In this document: positions 34,071 through 43,115 of the stretch, in pieces
How positions within the stretch are numbered: position 1 is the first letter of the stretch
Layout: each line of letters starts with the position of its first letter
DNA from: Chloroflexota bacterium
GTDB taxonomy: Bacteria; Chloroflexota; Limnocylindria; Limnocylindrales; CSP1-4
Reading direction: 5' to 3'
Assembly (NCBI GenBank): GCA_026004015.1
Contig: BPIH01000006.1
Span: 1-64,000 of the forward strand
DNA: 64,000 nt
The notes under the pieces: model-generated
Seen by the model: only the letters and a program-made list of their open reading frames with translations
What the model was told of the DNA's origin: nothing
Databases searched by the model: none
Translations under genes and position numbers: made by a program

Positions 34071-34999
34071 CCGAGGACTCCGCCGCAGCCGGACCGCCTG
34101 CCGTGCCCGCCGGGCCCGACGGCGTTCGGGTCGTCGTCGTCATGCCCGCCTACAACGCCGCCAAGACCCTCGAGCGGACCTACGCCGACATCCCCCACGA
34201 CGTCGTCGACCACGTCATCCTCGTCGACGACGTCTCCGCGGACGGAACCGTCGAGATCGCCCGCCGGATCGGCCTCGAGGTCATCGTCCATCGCCAGAAC
34301 CTCGGCTACGGCGGGAACCAGAAGACCTGCTACGACGCCGCCCTCGCCGCCGGGGCCGACGTCGTCGTCATGCTCCACCCCGACTACCAGTACGACGCGA
34401 CCCGGATCCCGGACCTCGTCCGGCCCATCGTCGCCGGAGAGCGCGACCTCGTCCTCGGGAGTCGCTTCCTCGGCGATCCCCTGGCCGGTGGGATGCCGCG
34501 CTGGAAGTACGTCGCGAACCGCTTCCTCACCACCGTCGAGAACCTCGCCTTCGGGCTTCGGCTCTCGGAGTACCACACCGGCCTCCGGGCGTACAGCCGC
34601 CGGCTCCTCGAGGCGATCCCCTACCACCGGAACAGCAACGACTTCGTCTTCGACCAGGAGCTCATCGCCCAGGTCGTGGCCCTCGGTCTCGGCCACCGGA
34701 TCGGCGAGATCGCCGTCCCGACCCGCTACTTCGCGGAGGCGAGCTCGGTCGGCTTCCGCCGGAGCGTCGTCTACGGCTGGTCGACGCTCGCCGTCGTCCT
34801 CCGCTACCTCCTTCATCGGGCGGGCCTTCGGACGACCCGGCCTTCGGCCCCGTCGCGGTGGCCGAGGGAGCGGCGCCGGCGCGTCGCCGAGCGGCCGCGA
34901 CTGGGCCGACCCAGAGCGCCGACGGCGGCCGACCCCACCCCGCCCGCCGGGCTATCCGCCGGGGCCGGCCGAGAGCCGGAGGACCCAGACCCCCGCTGA
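34067..34999 (+). CDS. family 2 glycosyltransferase (dolichyl-phosphate mannosyltransferase-like)
   Basis: 310 residues. The GT-A fold is clear: VVVVMPAYNAAKTLERTYAD, VILVDDVSADGT with nucleotide-binding acids, NLGYGGNQKTCYDAALAAGA, and MLHPDYQYD in place of the DxD motif. The acceptor part follows: YHTGLRAYSRRLLEAIP, then NDFVFDQELIAQ. No membrane helices are clear, though VVYGWSTLAVVLRYLLHRAG may associate with the membrane. The last 45 residues are Arg- and Pro-rich and overlap the convergent gene, so a late frameshift is possible. It likely makes a polyprenyl-phosphate sugar for the adjacent membrane protein. Confidence 0.88.
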   Translation: MTEDSAAAGPPAVPAGPDGVRVVVVMPAYNAAKTLERTYADIPHDVVDHVILVDDVSADGTVEIARRIGLEVIVHRQNLGYGGNQKTCYDAALAAGADVVVMLHPDYQYDATRIPDLVRPIVAGERDLVLGSRFLGDPLAGGMPRWKYVANRFLTTVENLAFGLRLSEYHTGLRAYSRRLLEAIPYHRNSNDFVFDQELIAQVVALGLGHRIGEIAVPTRYFAEASSVGFRRSVVYGWSTLAVVLRYLLHRAGLRTTRPSAPSRWPRERRRRVAERPRLGRPRAPTAADPTPPAGLSAGAGREPEDPDPR

Positions 35000-36509
35000 C
35001 GGATCGGCGAGGAGCGGCTCCGCCCAAACTCCCCCGATCGGTCCCGGCGCGGCGAGCTCGAGCCAGCGGTAGGCCGCCGGGTCGGCGACGGCCGCTCGGT
35101 CGTGGTAGACGACCTGCCCGGGTCGAAGGGTCCCCGGGCTCGGAGCCGGCGCGAGCGTCCCGACGCGAGAGGCCGGCAGGTCGAGGCTGACCGCCGCCCT
35201 CGGACCCAGGAGCGTCCCGGTCACGAGGACGACCGGGTCCCGGACCGGCTCGGCGATGGAACCGCGGGTCGGTTCGCGGGCGCCCGGCATCCCGGCGAGG
35301 GCGCCCTCGATGACCGGGACGGCTCGATCGAGGTGGGCGGCCACGCTCCGATCCCGCACGATCCCGGCCCGGGTCGCCCGATCGAGGGGGGCGAAGGTCG
35401 GGCTGCTCGGCCACGGCGACGGCGGCACCGAACCCGAAGGCGACGGACGGCGCGGACACCGACCGGGAGGCGCCGCCATCGGCGGCCGATCGGCGGGGTG
35501 AGGGCTCGTGAGGGGGGGCGGAGCGCGGCCGCCCCGACGCCGGCCGAGGAGGATGACGGCGAGGAGGAGCGGGTCGGCGTAGCGGACCGAGACCCAGATC
35601 CCGCGAGCGGCAAGGCCCAGCATGAGCACGACGCTGCCGAGCCCGAGGCCGAGGGCCCCGACGAGGACGCCGGGCCCCCGTCGCCAGGCGCCCGCTGTGA
35701 GGCCGAGGAGGGCGAGGGGGCGGCGACTCCGAGGGCGACCACCTCGCGGCCGGCGACGAGGAGCCAGTGCGGGGGCGGGGCGACCGCCAACGAGCCCGTC
35801 GCGCGGGCCGGTACCGAGAGCCAGTAGGTCGGGTCGCCGGTGAGGAGGAGGTCGTGGACGGCCATGGCGCCGATCCCGAGGAGCCCGCCGAGCCCGACCC
35901 AGGCCGCCGCCTGAACGACACGGCGCGGAGGTTCCGGCACCGCTACCGCTCGCTCGCGCAGCCACCCGAGGGCCACCGCCCGCCGGCGACGGCGACGCCG
36001 GCCCCGGCGATGAGCACCGTTTCGAGGCGGGCGGTGCGTCCCGAGGGCCACGAAGAGCGCGGCGAGCCCGTACCGCGGCCGCGAGCCCGTGATCGCGAGT
36101 CCCGCCGCCGCCCAGCAGGCGAGCCCGAAGCTCAAGGCGTAGGCTCGGCCGACGTCCGCGAGGAGCGCTGGCAGTCCACGAGTGCCCCCGCCACGAAGCC
36201 CGCGGCGACGGGCCCGGCAAGCCGGCCGGCCAGGGCGGTTGCCAGCCCCACGCCGAGCGCCTCGACGGCGATGGTCAGCCACGAGATCGCCCGCCAGTCG
36301 CCCGTCAGCGCGTACGCGAGCCCGTCGACGAGCGTGAGGAGCGGCTTGGGGGTGGTGGAGACGGGGACCTCGAGGTGGATGCCGGCGGCGATCTGCCGGG
36401 CGTAGAGGACGGAGGCCGCGGTGTCGAAGCCGACCGGGCCGGCGTCGATCGGCCGAACCGCCCACGCCGCTGCCGCGAAGGCGACGAGGGCGCTCAGCCC
36501 GGCGAACAC
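34952..36509 (-). CDS. polytopic membrane protein, probably a GT-C type glycosyltransferase (several frameshifts)
   Basis: Reading across four or five frame changes gives one membrane protein of about 515 residues. Segments include FAGLSALVAFAAAAWAVRPI, ASVLYARQIAAGIHLEVPVS (an acidic or polar first loop is usual in GT-C enzymes), AISWLTIAVEALGVGLATAL, AYALSFGLACWAAAGLAITG and WVGLGGLLGIGAMAVHDLLL, then a soluble C-terminal part ending AEPLLADPSAGVWVLRLSAG. It is convergent with the GT2 gene, whose product could supply its lipid-linked sugar. The start at a GTG at 36509 is tentative. Confidence 0.6.
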
Positions 36510-36659
36510 CCGAACGAGCCGGGCACCCGTCGGGGTCGGTTCGGCTCCCTGGCTGGCAGAGCATGGCCGGGATTATCGAGGGTGCCGAGCCGCGCGACCG
36601 GCCGACTCGGGCCCGCCCGATCGAGCCAGCCGGAGCGCCCATCGGTTACCGTTGCCGCG

Positions 36660-37736
36660 ATGCCGACCCGACGCGCCGATGACCGCCCGCCGCCGATGAC
36701 CGCCCGCCGCCTTCCCCGGGCTGCGTTGATCCGTGCCGCCATCGGCATCGCCATCTCCGTCGCCGCCGGCGCCCTCGCGCTTCGATCGAGCGACCCGGAG
36801 CGCGTGGCCGCGGTTCTCGGCGACGCGACCTCGCCGTGGGTCGCCGTCATGGTCGGCTGGAATGTCCTCGACGTACTCCTTCGCGCCCGGCGCTGGCAGC
36901 GCCTCCTCGGCCCGGTCGTCGCCGTCCCGTACCGGGCCACAGCCGGCTACCTCCTCATCGGCTACCTGGCCAACAACCTCCTCCCGGCGCGCCTCGGCGA
37001 GCTCGTCCGGAGCCACCTCCTCGGCGATCGTGAGGGAGTCAGCCGGACGACGGTCTTCGGGACCGTCGTCGTGGAGCGGGTCATCGACACGACGACGGTC
37101 GTCGCCATCGGCGCCGGCTCGCTGGCGCTCCTCTCCGTCACGGGGGTCTTCGGCGACAGCGTCCGGGTCGGTCTCGCCCTCGTCGGCCTCCTCGTGGCCG
37201 GGCTCGCCGTCGCCCTGGCCGCCCATCGCCTGCCGGGCCTGCGAACGATCCTCGACGGCCTCGCCCGCTGGCCGCGGCTCCACGACCTCGTCCTGCGACT
37301 CCGAGCCGGGCTCGCCGTCGCCGGACGACCGCGGACGCTCGCCGAGGCGACCGGTCTCACCGTCGCCGCCTGGGGCGCCTCGGTCCTCGCCTTCGCCGCC
37401 GCAGGCGCCGCCGTCGGCGGGCCGCTCTCGCTCAGCCAGGCCGGCTTCGTCGCGGCGACCGTCGCCCTCGCAACGGCCGTCCCGTCGGGTCCCGCCTACC
37501 TCGGGACGTTCGAGCTCGCCGCCACGACGGCGGGCGTCGCGATCGGCCTGCCGGCGGAGCGCGCCTTTGCCCTCGGCCTCCTCGTGCATCGCTGGGATCG
37601 TCGCCGTCACCTCCATTGGCGGGAGCCGTCGCCCTGGCGGCGGCCTGGCGAACGGATCGGCGACCTGGTCGGGACACCGGCTCGGAACGACGGCGTCGGC
37701 TCGGACGGTGCCGGTCGGAGCGGCGTCACGGGGTAG
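36660..37736 (+). CDS. lysylphosphatidylglycerol synthase-type membrane protein (YbhN/UPF0104 family; frameshift near end)
   Basis: About 355 residues with seven or eight helices. The family motif YLLIGYLANNLLPARLGELV is present, followed by a charged RSHLLGDREGVSRTTVFGTV and VVVERVIDTTTVVAI. After several helices comes AVPSGPAYLGTFELAATTAG, also typical of the flippase-like domain. Near 37595 and again near 37615 the frame changes; joined, the last helix reads GIVAVTSIGGAVALAAAW. The exact stop is uncertain. TACCGT seven bases before the ATG suggests a leaderless start. Likely a lipid or isoprenoid-sugar flippase-like protein. Confidence 0.8.
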   Translation: MPTRRADDRPPPMTARRLPRAALIRAAIGIAISVAAGALALRSSDPERVAAVLGDATSPWVAVMVGWNVLDVLLRARRWQRLLGPVVAVPYRATAGYLLIGYLANNLLPARLGELVRSHLLGDREGVSRTTVFGTVVVERVIDTTTVVAIGAGSLALLSVTGVFGDSVRVGLALVGLLVAGLAVALAAHRLPGLRTILDGLARWPRLHDLVLRLRAGLAVAGRPRTLAEATGLTVAAWGASVLAFAAAGAAVGGPLSLSQAGFVAATVALATAVPSGPAYLGTFELAATTAGVAIGLPAERAFALGLLVHRWDRRRHLHWREPSPWRRPGERIGDLVGTPARNDGVGSDGAGRSGVTG

Positions 37737-37739
37737 CGG

Positions 37740-38053
37740 CGAGGGGCCCTCGTCGGTGCGGCTCGCCCGCCGTCGGCGGTCCCGCCGGTGCGGGGCGGGT
37801 CCCCCGCCGGTCGCCGGGCGGGAGAGCCCCGTCCGTGTGCGGCTCGGCCCCTGCCGGTAAGCAACCGAGTCCCGCCGGTGAGCGGCTGGCCACCGCGGGC
37901 GGGCGTCGCGACGTCGGCCGGCGACTCGACCCGCGCGGCCCGGTCATCCAGCCCCGGGTCATCCGGCCCGTGCGGATCAGCCCGACGGACCCCGGTCGTT
38001 CGGCCCGAGGGACCCCGCCGCCGCCCCACTGGGGTGCCTAGGATCGACCTGCC
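37740..38053. repeat. intergenic region with CCCGCCGGTG-type short repeats
   Basis: 314 bp without a convincing gene. Six variants of (C)CCGCCGGTGnGCGGCT occur at about 37751, 37783, 37808, 37828, 37851 and 37871, spaced 20-32 bp. The rest has no clear hairpin or coding pattern. TAGGAT at 38039 may be the -10 box of the gene at 38054. Confidence 0.5.
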
Positions 38054-38770
38054 ATGGCAAGCGGAGCCCACCCGGAGCTCGCGTGCGCCGACCGCTGGGC
38101 GCCAGCGGCCGCCGAGCTCCTGGCGAACCTCGGCTTCACCCTCATCAACAGCGACCGCCCGGCGGCGCCCGGCGGGGCGAATCTCCTCGTCGCCCTCCGG
38201 GATCGGCCGACCCTCCGCCACTTCGATCCCGAGGTCGTCTTCCACTGGGCCCTCGTCGAGGGGCGCGGCCGCGTCGTCCAGATCGACCGGACGACGCCGC
38301 TCCGGCCCGAGGGTCGCTTCGCCTGGGGTCGGATCCGGATCGTCGACCGGCTCGGCGAGATGAACCAGTGGATCAGCTTCGGTGGCCTCGTCCGGGTCGC
38401 CGACGTCGACGCATCCACGCGGCTCGTCGGCTTCAACTCGCCGGCCCCGATCCTCCGCTGGGCCGGCCACAGCCAGGGGCTCGACCGGCTGACGGCAGCC
38501 GTGGGGGCCTTCTTCGGGCGGCTCATGGTCCCCATCGACTTCGAACCGGGAGCCGAGGAGCGGATCGGTCGAACCGACCCGCTCGTCCTCTACGCCGCCT
38601 TTCTCCAGGACGCCCTCGAGCGGCGGGTGCCGGAGGTCACCGAGCAGTTCGGCGACGCCGAATCGGCGACCTGGATCCGCCTGGAAGCGAAGCGGCTCTA
38701 CACCGCCGTTCCGGCCGTCTGGACGGCGGCCGCCGAGCTCCGTCGGGATCTCGGTCTGGCCCGCAGCTGA
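38054..38770 (+). CDS. conserved hypothetical protein
   Basis: 238 residues, intact, no signal peptide or membrane helix. It contains LLANLGFTLINSDRPAAPGG, FDPEVVFHWALVEGRGRVVQ and WGRIRIVDRLGEMNQWISFG, with many aromatic and acidic residues, then LVLYAAFLQDALERRVPEV. I cannot place the family. It stands alone between a repeat-rich gap and the convergent osmoprotectant operon. Confidence 0.7.
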   Translation: MASGAHPELACADRWAPAAAELLANLGFTLINSDRPAAPGGANLLVALRDRPTLRHFDPEVVFHWALVEGRGRVVQIDRTTPLRPEGRFAWGRIRIVDRLGEMNQWISFGGLVRVADVDASTRLVGFNSPAPILRWAGHSQGLDRLTAAVGAFFGRLMVPIDFEPGAEERIGRTDPLVLYAAFLQDALERRVPEVTEQFGDAESATWIRLEAKRLYTAVPAVWTAAAELRRDLGLARS

Positions 38771-38861
38771 GGGACGAGCGCCGCCGCATCCGCCTCCGGT
38801 CGGTCCGGGGCTGCGACGCTCCTCGGACCCGGCCCCCGTCGCCCTCGGGCCGCGGCCTCCT

Positions 38862-39776
38862 CTACTTCAGCAAGCCGTTCGCCGTCAGCCACTCCTTCGC
38901 CACGGCCGCCTCGCTCTGCTGCTCGACGGCGACCTTCACGCCGAGCTCGGTCAGGACCTCGGTCGTGATCTTCGCCGAGACGTCGTCGAGGAGCTTCTCG
39001 AAGGCGGCCCGGTCGGAGAGCTTCGACAGGTAGTCGTTCCGAACGAGGGGGGCGATGTTCTCGGCCGGCTGCGTCTGCTTGTCGTCGTCGAGGACGACGA
39101 AGCCGAACTGGGCGATCGCCGGCTGGGTCGAGCAGAGCTCGGCCACGTCGACGGCGCCGTTGTTCAGGGCCTCGGCGATGGGGGCGTCGCAGGCGGCGAG
39201 GAGCTCGAGCTGCTTCGGCGGCCAGCGAATGCCGTAAGCGGTCTCGAGGGCGCCCCGGCAGAGGGGGTTCGTCTCGCACTCGGGCGGGAGGCCCCATCGG
39301 AGCTCGTCCTGGACGGCGGCGAGATCGCTCATCTTCGCCAGGCCGTACTTCGCCGCGGTGTCCGAGCGCACGACGAAGGCGTTCGTGTCCTCGCCGGGGG
39401 TGAAGCCGAGGACGGTGATCCCGCCCCCCTTCCCGTTCAGGATCTCCTGGAGGGCTTGCTTGTTGGCGGCCGGATCGCCCGAGATCTTCGAGGCGTCGTA
39501 GAAGCCGAGGCCCGAGCCGAGGTACTCGGGGGCGAGGTCGATCTCGCCGGCCTCGAGGGCGGGCTGGCGGACCTTCCGGGAGCCGAGCTTCAGCTTCCGC
39601 TCGACCGGGTAGCCGTTCGCTTCGAGGACCTGGGCGTAGATCTCGGCCATGAGGGCCGACTCGTAGAAGCCGTCCGAACCGATCCGGATCGTCGGCTTGC
39701 TGCCCCCACCCGGCGTGCACGCGGCGATGACCACGAGCAGCGCCGCCCCGAGGGCGAGCGTGCGGGATGTCCGCAT
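38862..39776 (-). CDS. osmoprotectant ABC transporter, substrate-binding lipoprotein (OpuC/OsmF-type)
   Basis: 304 residues. LALGAALLVVIAACTPGGG is a lipoprotein signal with Cys at the lipobox. The mature domain begins IRIGSDGFYESALMAEIYAQ and has LKLGSRKVRQPALEAGEIDL, APEYLGSG and VVRSDTAAKYGLAKMSDLA. These are the hallmarks of glycine betaine/choline-type OpuAC-fold binding proteins. It is the last gene of a four-gene operon (ATPase, permease, permease, binding protein). The ligand is probably a quaternary amine; the binding-cage Tyr and Trp residues cannot be assigned without structure. Confidence 0.92.
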   Translation of the reverse strand: MRTSRTLALGAALLVVIAACTPGGGSKPTIRIGSDGFYESALMAEIYAQVLEANGYPVERKLKLGSRKVRQPALEAGEIDLAPEYLGSGLGFYDASKISGDPAANKQALQEILNGKGGGITVLGFTPGEDTNAFVVRSDTAAKYGLAKMSDLAAVQDELRWGLPPECETNPLCRGALETAYGIRWPPKQLELLAACDAPIAEALNNGAVDVAELCSTQPAIAQFGFVVLDDDKQTQPAENIAPLVRNDYLSKLSDRAAFEKLLDDVSAKITTEVLTELGVKVAVEQQSEAAVAKEWLTANGLLK

Positions 39777-39866
39777 GGGTCTGTCCTCCCCTTCTGGCGC
39801 GGGCTGGGTGCCCGACCTTCAGGCGCCTACCATAGCAGCCCTCGCCCGATGGACCGTGATCGGGGC

Positions 39867-40623
39867 TCACAGCCCGGTCACGCCTTCTCCGGCGGTGCGC
39901 CGAGCGTCTGGCCCCCGTGGCGCGCCTCCGCCGCGCTCGGCGCCGACGGCACGCCGGACCCCGGCCGGGGTGATCGCCCGCTGGACGAGGGCGAGCCCGG
40001 CCTCGGCTCCGATGGCGAGGCCGGCGACGAGGATGACCCCGGCGAAGAGGCGCCCGTCCTCGTTGCGGGCGATGCCGTCGATGAGGTAGCGACCGAGGCC
40101 GCCGTAGGCGACGATCGCCCCGAGGGTCGCCGTGGCGATGACCTGGACGGTGGCGGTCCGGAAGCCGCCGACGATGACGGGCAAGGCGAGGGGGAGCTCG
40201 ACCCGGGCGACGATGTCCCGCTCCCGCATCCCCATCGCCCGGGCGGCTTCGACGGCGTCGGGCTCGACGGACCGGATCCCGGCGTACGTGTTGACGAGGA
40301 TCGGCGGGAATGGCGAGGAGGATCATCGCCGTGACCGTCGGGACGACGTCGAGCCCGAGATCGGGGTTCCAGCGGATCGAGATCGGCAGGACGATGACCA
40401 TGACGGCATAGGACGGGACGGCGCGGCCGATGTTCGCCAAGTTGACGGCGAGGGTGGCGCCGCGGCCGCTGTGGCCGATGGCGATGCCGGCGGGGAGGGC
40501 GATGGCCGCCGCGGTGAGGACCGAGGGGATGGAGATCGCCAGGTGCTCGAAGATCCGGACGGGGACGCCGTCGGGTCCCTGCCAGTGGTTCGGATCGAGG
40601 AGCCAGGCGAGGCCGTCGGTCAC
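39867..40623 (-). CDS. osmoprotectant ABC transporter permease (frameshifted)
   Basis: About 250 residues from MTDGLAWLLDPNHWQGPDGV at 40623. Helices: EHLAISIPSVLTAAAIALPA, NIGRAVPSYAVMVIVLPISI and others. One base is lost near 40306, after which the sequence continues ILVNTYAGI and the EAA loop EAARAMGMRERDIVARVELP, then LPVIVGGFRTATVQVIATAT. It pairs with the other permease 13 bp upstream to form a heterodimeric channel, as in OpuB/OpuC systems. The C-terminus after AGLALVQRAITPAG is Gly/Arg-rich. Confidence 0.88.
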
Positions 40624-40636
40624 GCGAGCGCCTCCG

Positions 40637-41315
40637 CTACCGGGTCAGCTCCGCCGTCCGAGCCCGGCTCCAGGGCGTCAGACGGCGCTGGAGGAGGACG
40701 AAGGCGACGTCGGCGGCGATGGCCAGGGCGACCGAAAGGACGGCGCCGACGTAGACCTTCGTCGCGAAGAAGGTCTGGAGCCCCTGGGTGATGAGGACGC
40801 CGAGCCCACCGAAGGCCTCGCCGAGCTGGGCGGCGATGGTGACGAGGCCGATGGTCGAGACGCTCGCCAGGCGGAGACCGGCGACGATGAGGGGGACGGC
40901 GAGGGGGAGCTCGATCCTGCAGGAGCCGCTCGACGCGACCGTAGCCGAGGGCGTCGGCTGCCTCGAGGACGTCGGGCGGGGCGGCATCGAAGCCGGCGAC
41001 GATGTTCCGGACGAGGATCTGGAGCGTGTAGATGACGAGGGCGATCTCGGCGGTCAGGAGGGAAATCCCGGTGACACCGACCAGGGCGGCGAAGAGGGCG
41101 ATGGAGGGGATCGTGTAGAGGACGCCGGAGAGGCCGACGATGGGGCCGTAGAGCCGACGGCTCCGCAGGCTGACGAGGGCGAGCCCGAAGGCGATGACGA
41201 AGCCGACGGCGACGGCGATGGCGGCGATCCAGAGGTGCTCAAGGGTCCGGCGGGCGATCTCGTCGAGGTGGGCGGAGATCCAGGCGACATCGACGAGGGG
41301 TTGGCCTTCCCGCAC
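40637..41315 (-). CDS. osmoprotectant ABC transporter permease (frameshifted)
   Basis: About 225 residues from a GTG at 41315 (VREGQPLVDVAWISAHLDEI). Helices include LWIAAIAVAVGFVIAFGLAL and VLYTIPSIALFAALVGVTG. The EAA loop starts VLEAADALGYGRVERLL and, after a shift near 40920, continues RIELPLAVPLIVAGLRLASV. GLQTFFATKVYVGAVLSVAL is typical of OpuBB/OpuBD. The start is four bases after the likely stop of the ATPase gene. Confidence 0.88.
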
Positions 41316-41318
41316 GGC

Positions 41319-42559
41319 TTACCGCCTTTCGCCACCGACGGGCGACTCGCGATCACCTCCGAGTCGCCGCTGTCCACCCCGTCGCCTCCGGCGACCGCGG
41401 TCCCGGTCGCTCCAGTCGCCCGGAGCCAGGCGACGACGTCGTCGATGGTGACGAGGCCGACGACCCGTTCGGCCTCGTCGACGACGATGCCGGCCTGAAC
41501 GTCGGCGTCGAGGAGCATCGAGAGGGCATCCTTGAGCGTCGTGCGCCGATCGAGGAGGGGGGCTGCGGGCTGTGCCAGCCGGGCCTCGAGGGTCCCGGCG
41601 GCGGGGATCTCGTCCTGGTCGAGCCAGCCGAGGGGCCGCTCGTCGCCGTCGACGAGGAGGAGGTAGGGGAAGGGGTCGGCGAGGATCCGAGCCCGGGCCG
41701 GAGCGGCCGCCTCCCCGACCCGGGCCGTCACCGGTCGGCGGAGGGCGAGCTCGCCGACCCGAACGAGGGCGAGGCGCTTCAGCCCGCGGTCGGCACCGAC
41801 GAACCGGGCGACGAACTCCGAGGCCGGGGCGGCGAGGATCTCGGCCGGGCTGCCGAACTGGGCGAGCCGTCCTCCGTCGCCATGACGGCGACGAGGTCGC
41901 CCATCTTCATCGCCTCGTCGATGTCGTGGGTGACGAAGAGGATCGTCTTCGCCAGTCGCTCCTGGATTCGAAGGAGCTCGTTCTGGAGCCGCTCCCGGAC
42001 GATGGGATCGACGGCCCCGAAGGGCTCGTCCATGAGGAGGATCGGCGGATCGGCGGCGAGGGCGCGGGCGACGCCGACCCGCTGCCGCTCGCCGCCCGAC
42101 AGCTCGGCCGGGTAGCGGCGGGCGTAGCGGGCCGGCGGGAGGCCGACCAGGTCGAGGAGCTCGTGGGCCCGCTCGCGACGGCGGGCTGCCGGCCAGCCGA
42201 GGAGGCGCGGCACGGTCGCCGACGTTCTCCTCGACGGTTTCGTGGGGGAAGAGGCCGACCTGCTGGATGACGTAGCCGATCCCGCGCCGCAGCGCCGTCG
42301 GCTCCCGGGTCGCGACGTCGACGCCGTCGAGGAGGATCTGGCCGCTCGTCGGCTCGACGAGGCGGTTCACGAGCTTGAGGGTCGTCGTCTTGCCGCAGCC
42401 CGAGGGGCCGACGAGGACGCAGATCCGGCCGGCCGGGACCCGGAAGGAGAGGTCGTTGACGGCCCCGGGCGCCCCGGCCCGGAGGGCGGCCGAGGCGTAG
42501 TGTTTCGTGACGTGGCGGAACTCGATGGTCGCCGCAGTGTGGCCCGCTGTTCCCTCCAT
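41319..42559 (-). CDS. osmoprotectant ABC transporter ATP-binding protein with CBS domains (frameshifted)
   Basis: About 410 residues from MEGTAGHTAATIEFRHVTKH at 42559. Walker A is GPSGCGKTTT, the Q-loop region is YVIQQVGLFPHETVEENV, the signature is LSGGERQRVGVARALA, Walker B is ILLMDEPFGAVDP, and the switch His is in VTHDIDEAMKMGD. The C-terminal part carries two CBS-like motifs (DPFPYLLLVDGDERPLGWLD and AGIVVDEAERVVGLVTIDDV), which in OpuA-type importers sense ionic strength or c-di-AMP. Shifts lie near 42225 and 41875, and a third near 41330 would give the TAA just before the permease start. Confidence 0.9.
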
Positions 42560-42578
42560 CCGGCAGGACTCCTGCCGG
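42560..42578 (-). promoter_or_regulatory. perfect 19-bp palindrome containing the ribosome-binding site of the ABC operon
   Basis: CCGGCAGGA-C-TCCTGCCGG (plus strand) has nine-base arms and touches the start codon at 42559. On the coding strand it places AGGAG nine bases before the ATG, so the palindrome contains the Shine-Dalgarno sequence. It may be a repressor operator or an RNA hairpin that presents or hides the ribosome-binding site. Confidence 0.65.
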
Positions 42579-43115
42579 CCCCGCCGACCCGCCGGCCGAT
42601 CCGGCGGACGGGGCCGCTGCCGTTACCGTACCACCCGGGCCCTCCTCGGCCGCCGGGCGATCATCTCGGCCATGTTCTCACCAGGTGCGCGCTAATCGAG
42701 ACGAGAGCGGCCGAGGCGACCGATCCGGCGCCGACCGCCCGGCGCTCCACGCTCGGCTGCGGCGGCGACCGACGTCGCCGTCGGCCTACCGGCCCCCGCC
42801 CGAGCCCCGATGCCGGACATATGCTCACGACAGGAGCGCGTGTCCGGTTCCGCGCCGTTGCCGGCCCCGGATCACCGGTCCGGACCCGCTCCGGGCCGCC
42901 CCGTCACGCTCGGACGACCACCGGCCGCCGGCCCGACCAGCCTCCGGCGCCCGATTCGAACCTCGTAACGCGCGCCTCACGAGAAGATGTCCGAGGTCGG
43001 CCGCGGTGCCGTCGGGCCGCCCCGGGTTCGGGCATCGGAGCGGGGTGCGAGCCGGTGACGCGATGCCGACCGAGGCCCGGCGCAGGCGAGAGGCCGGTTC
43101 GCCGTCCTCCCCGTG
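42579..43115. other. intergenic region of about 540 bp, no gene seen
   Basis: No convincing reading frame on either strand. It contains the likely promoter of the ABC operon (a TACGGT box on the minus strand near 42625). It also has two elements, TTCTCACCAGGTGCGCG near 42675 and ATGCTCACGACAGGAGCGCG near 42820, that recall the ATTCACC repeats at 12.8 kb. The second is flanked by the seven-base inverted repeat CCGGACA/TGTCCGG at 42812-42847. Confidence 0.5.
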
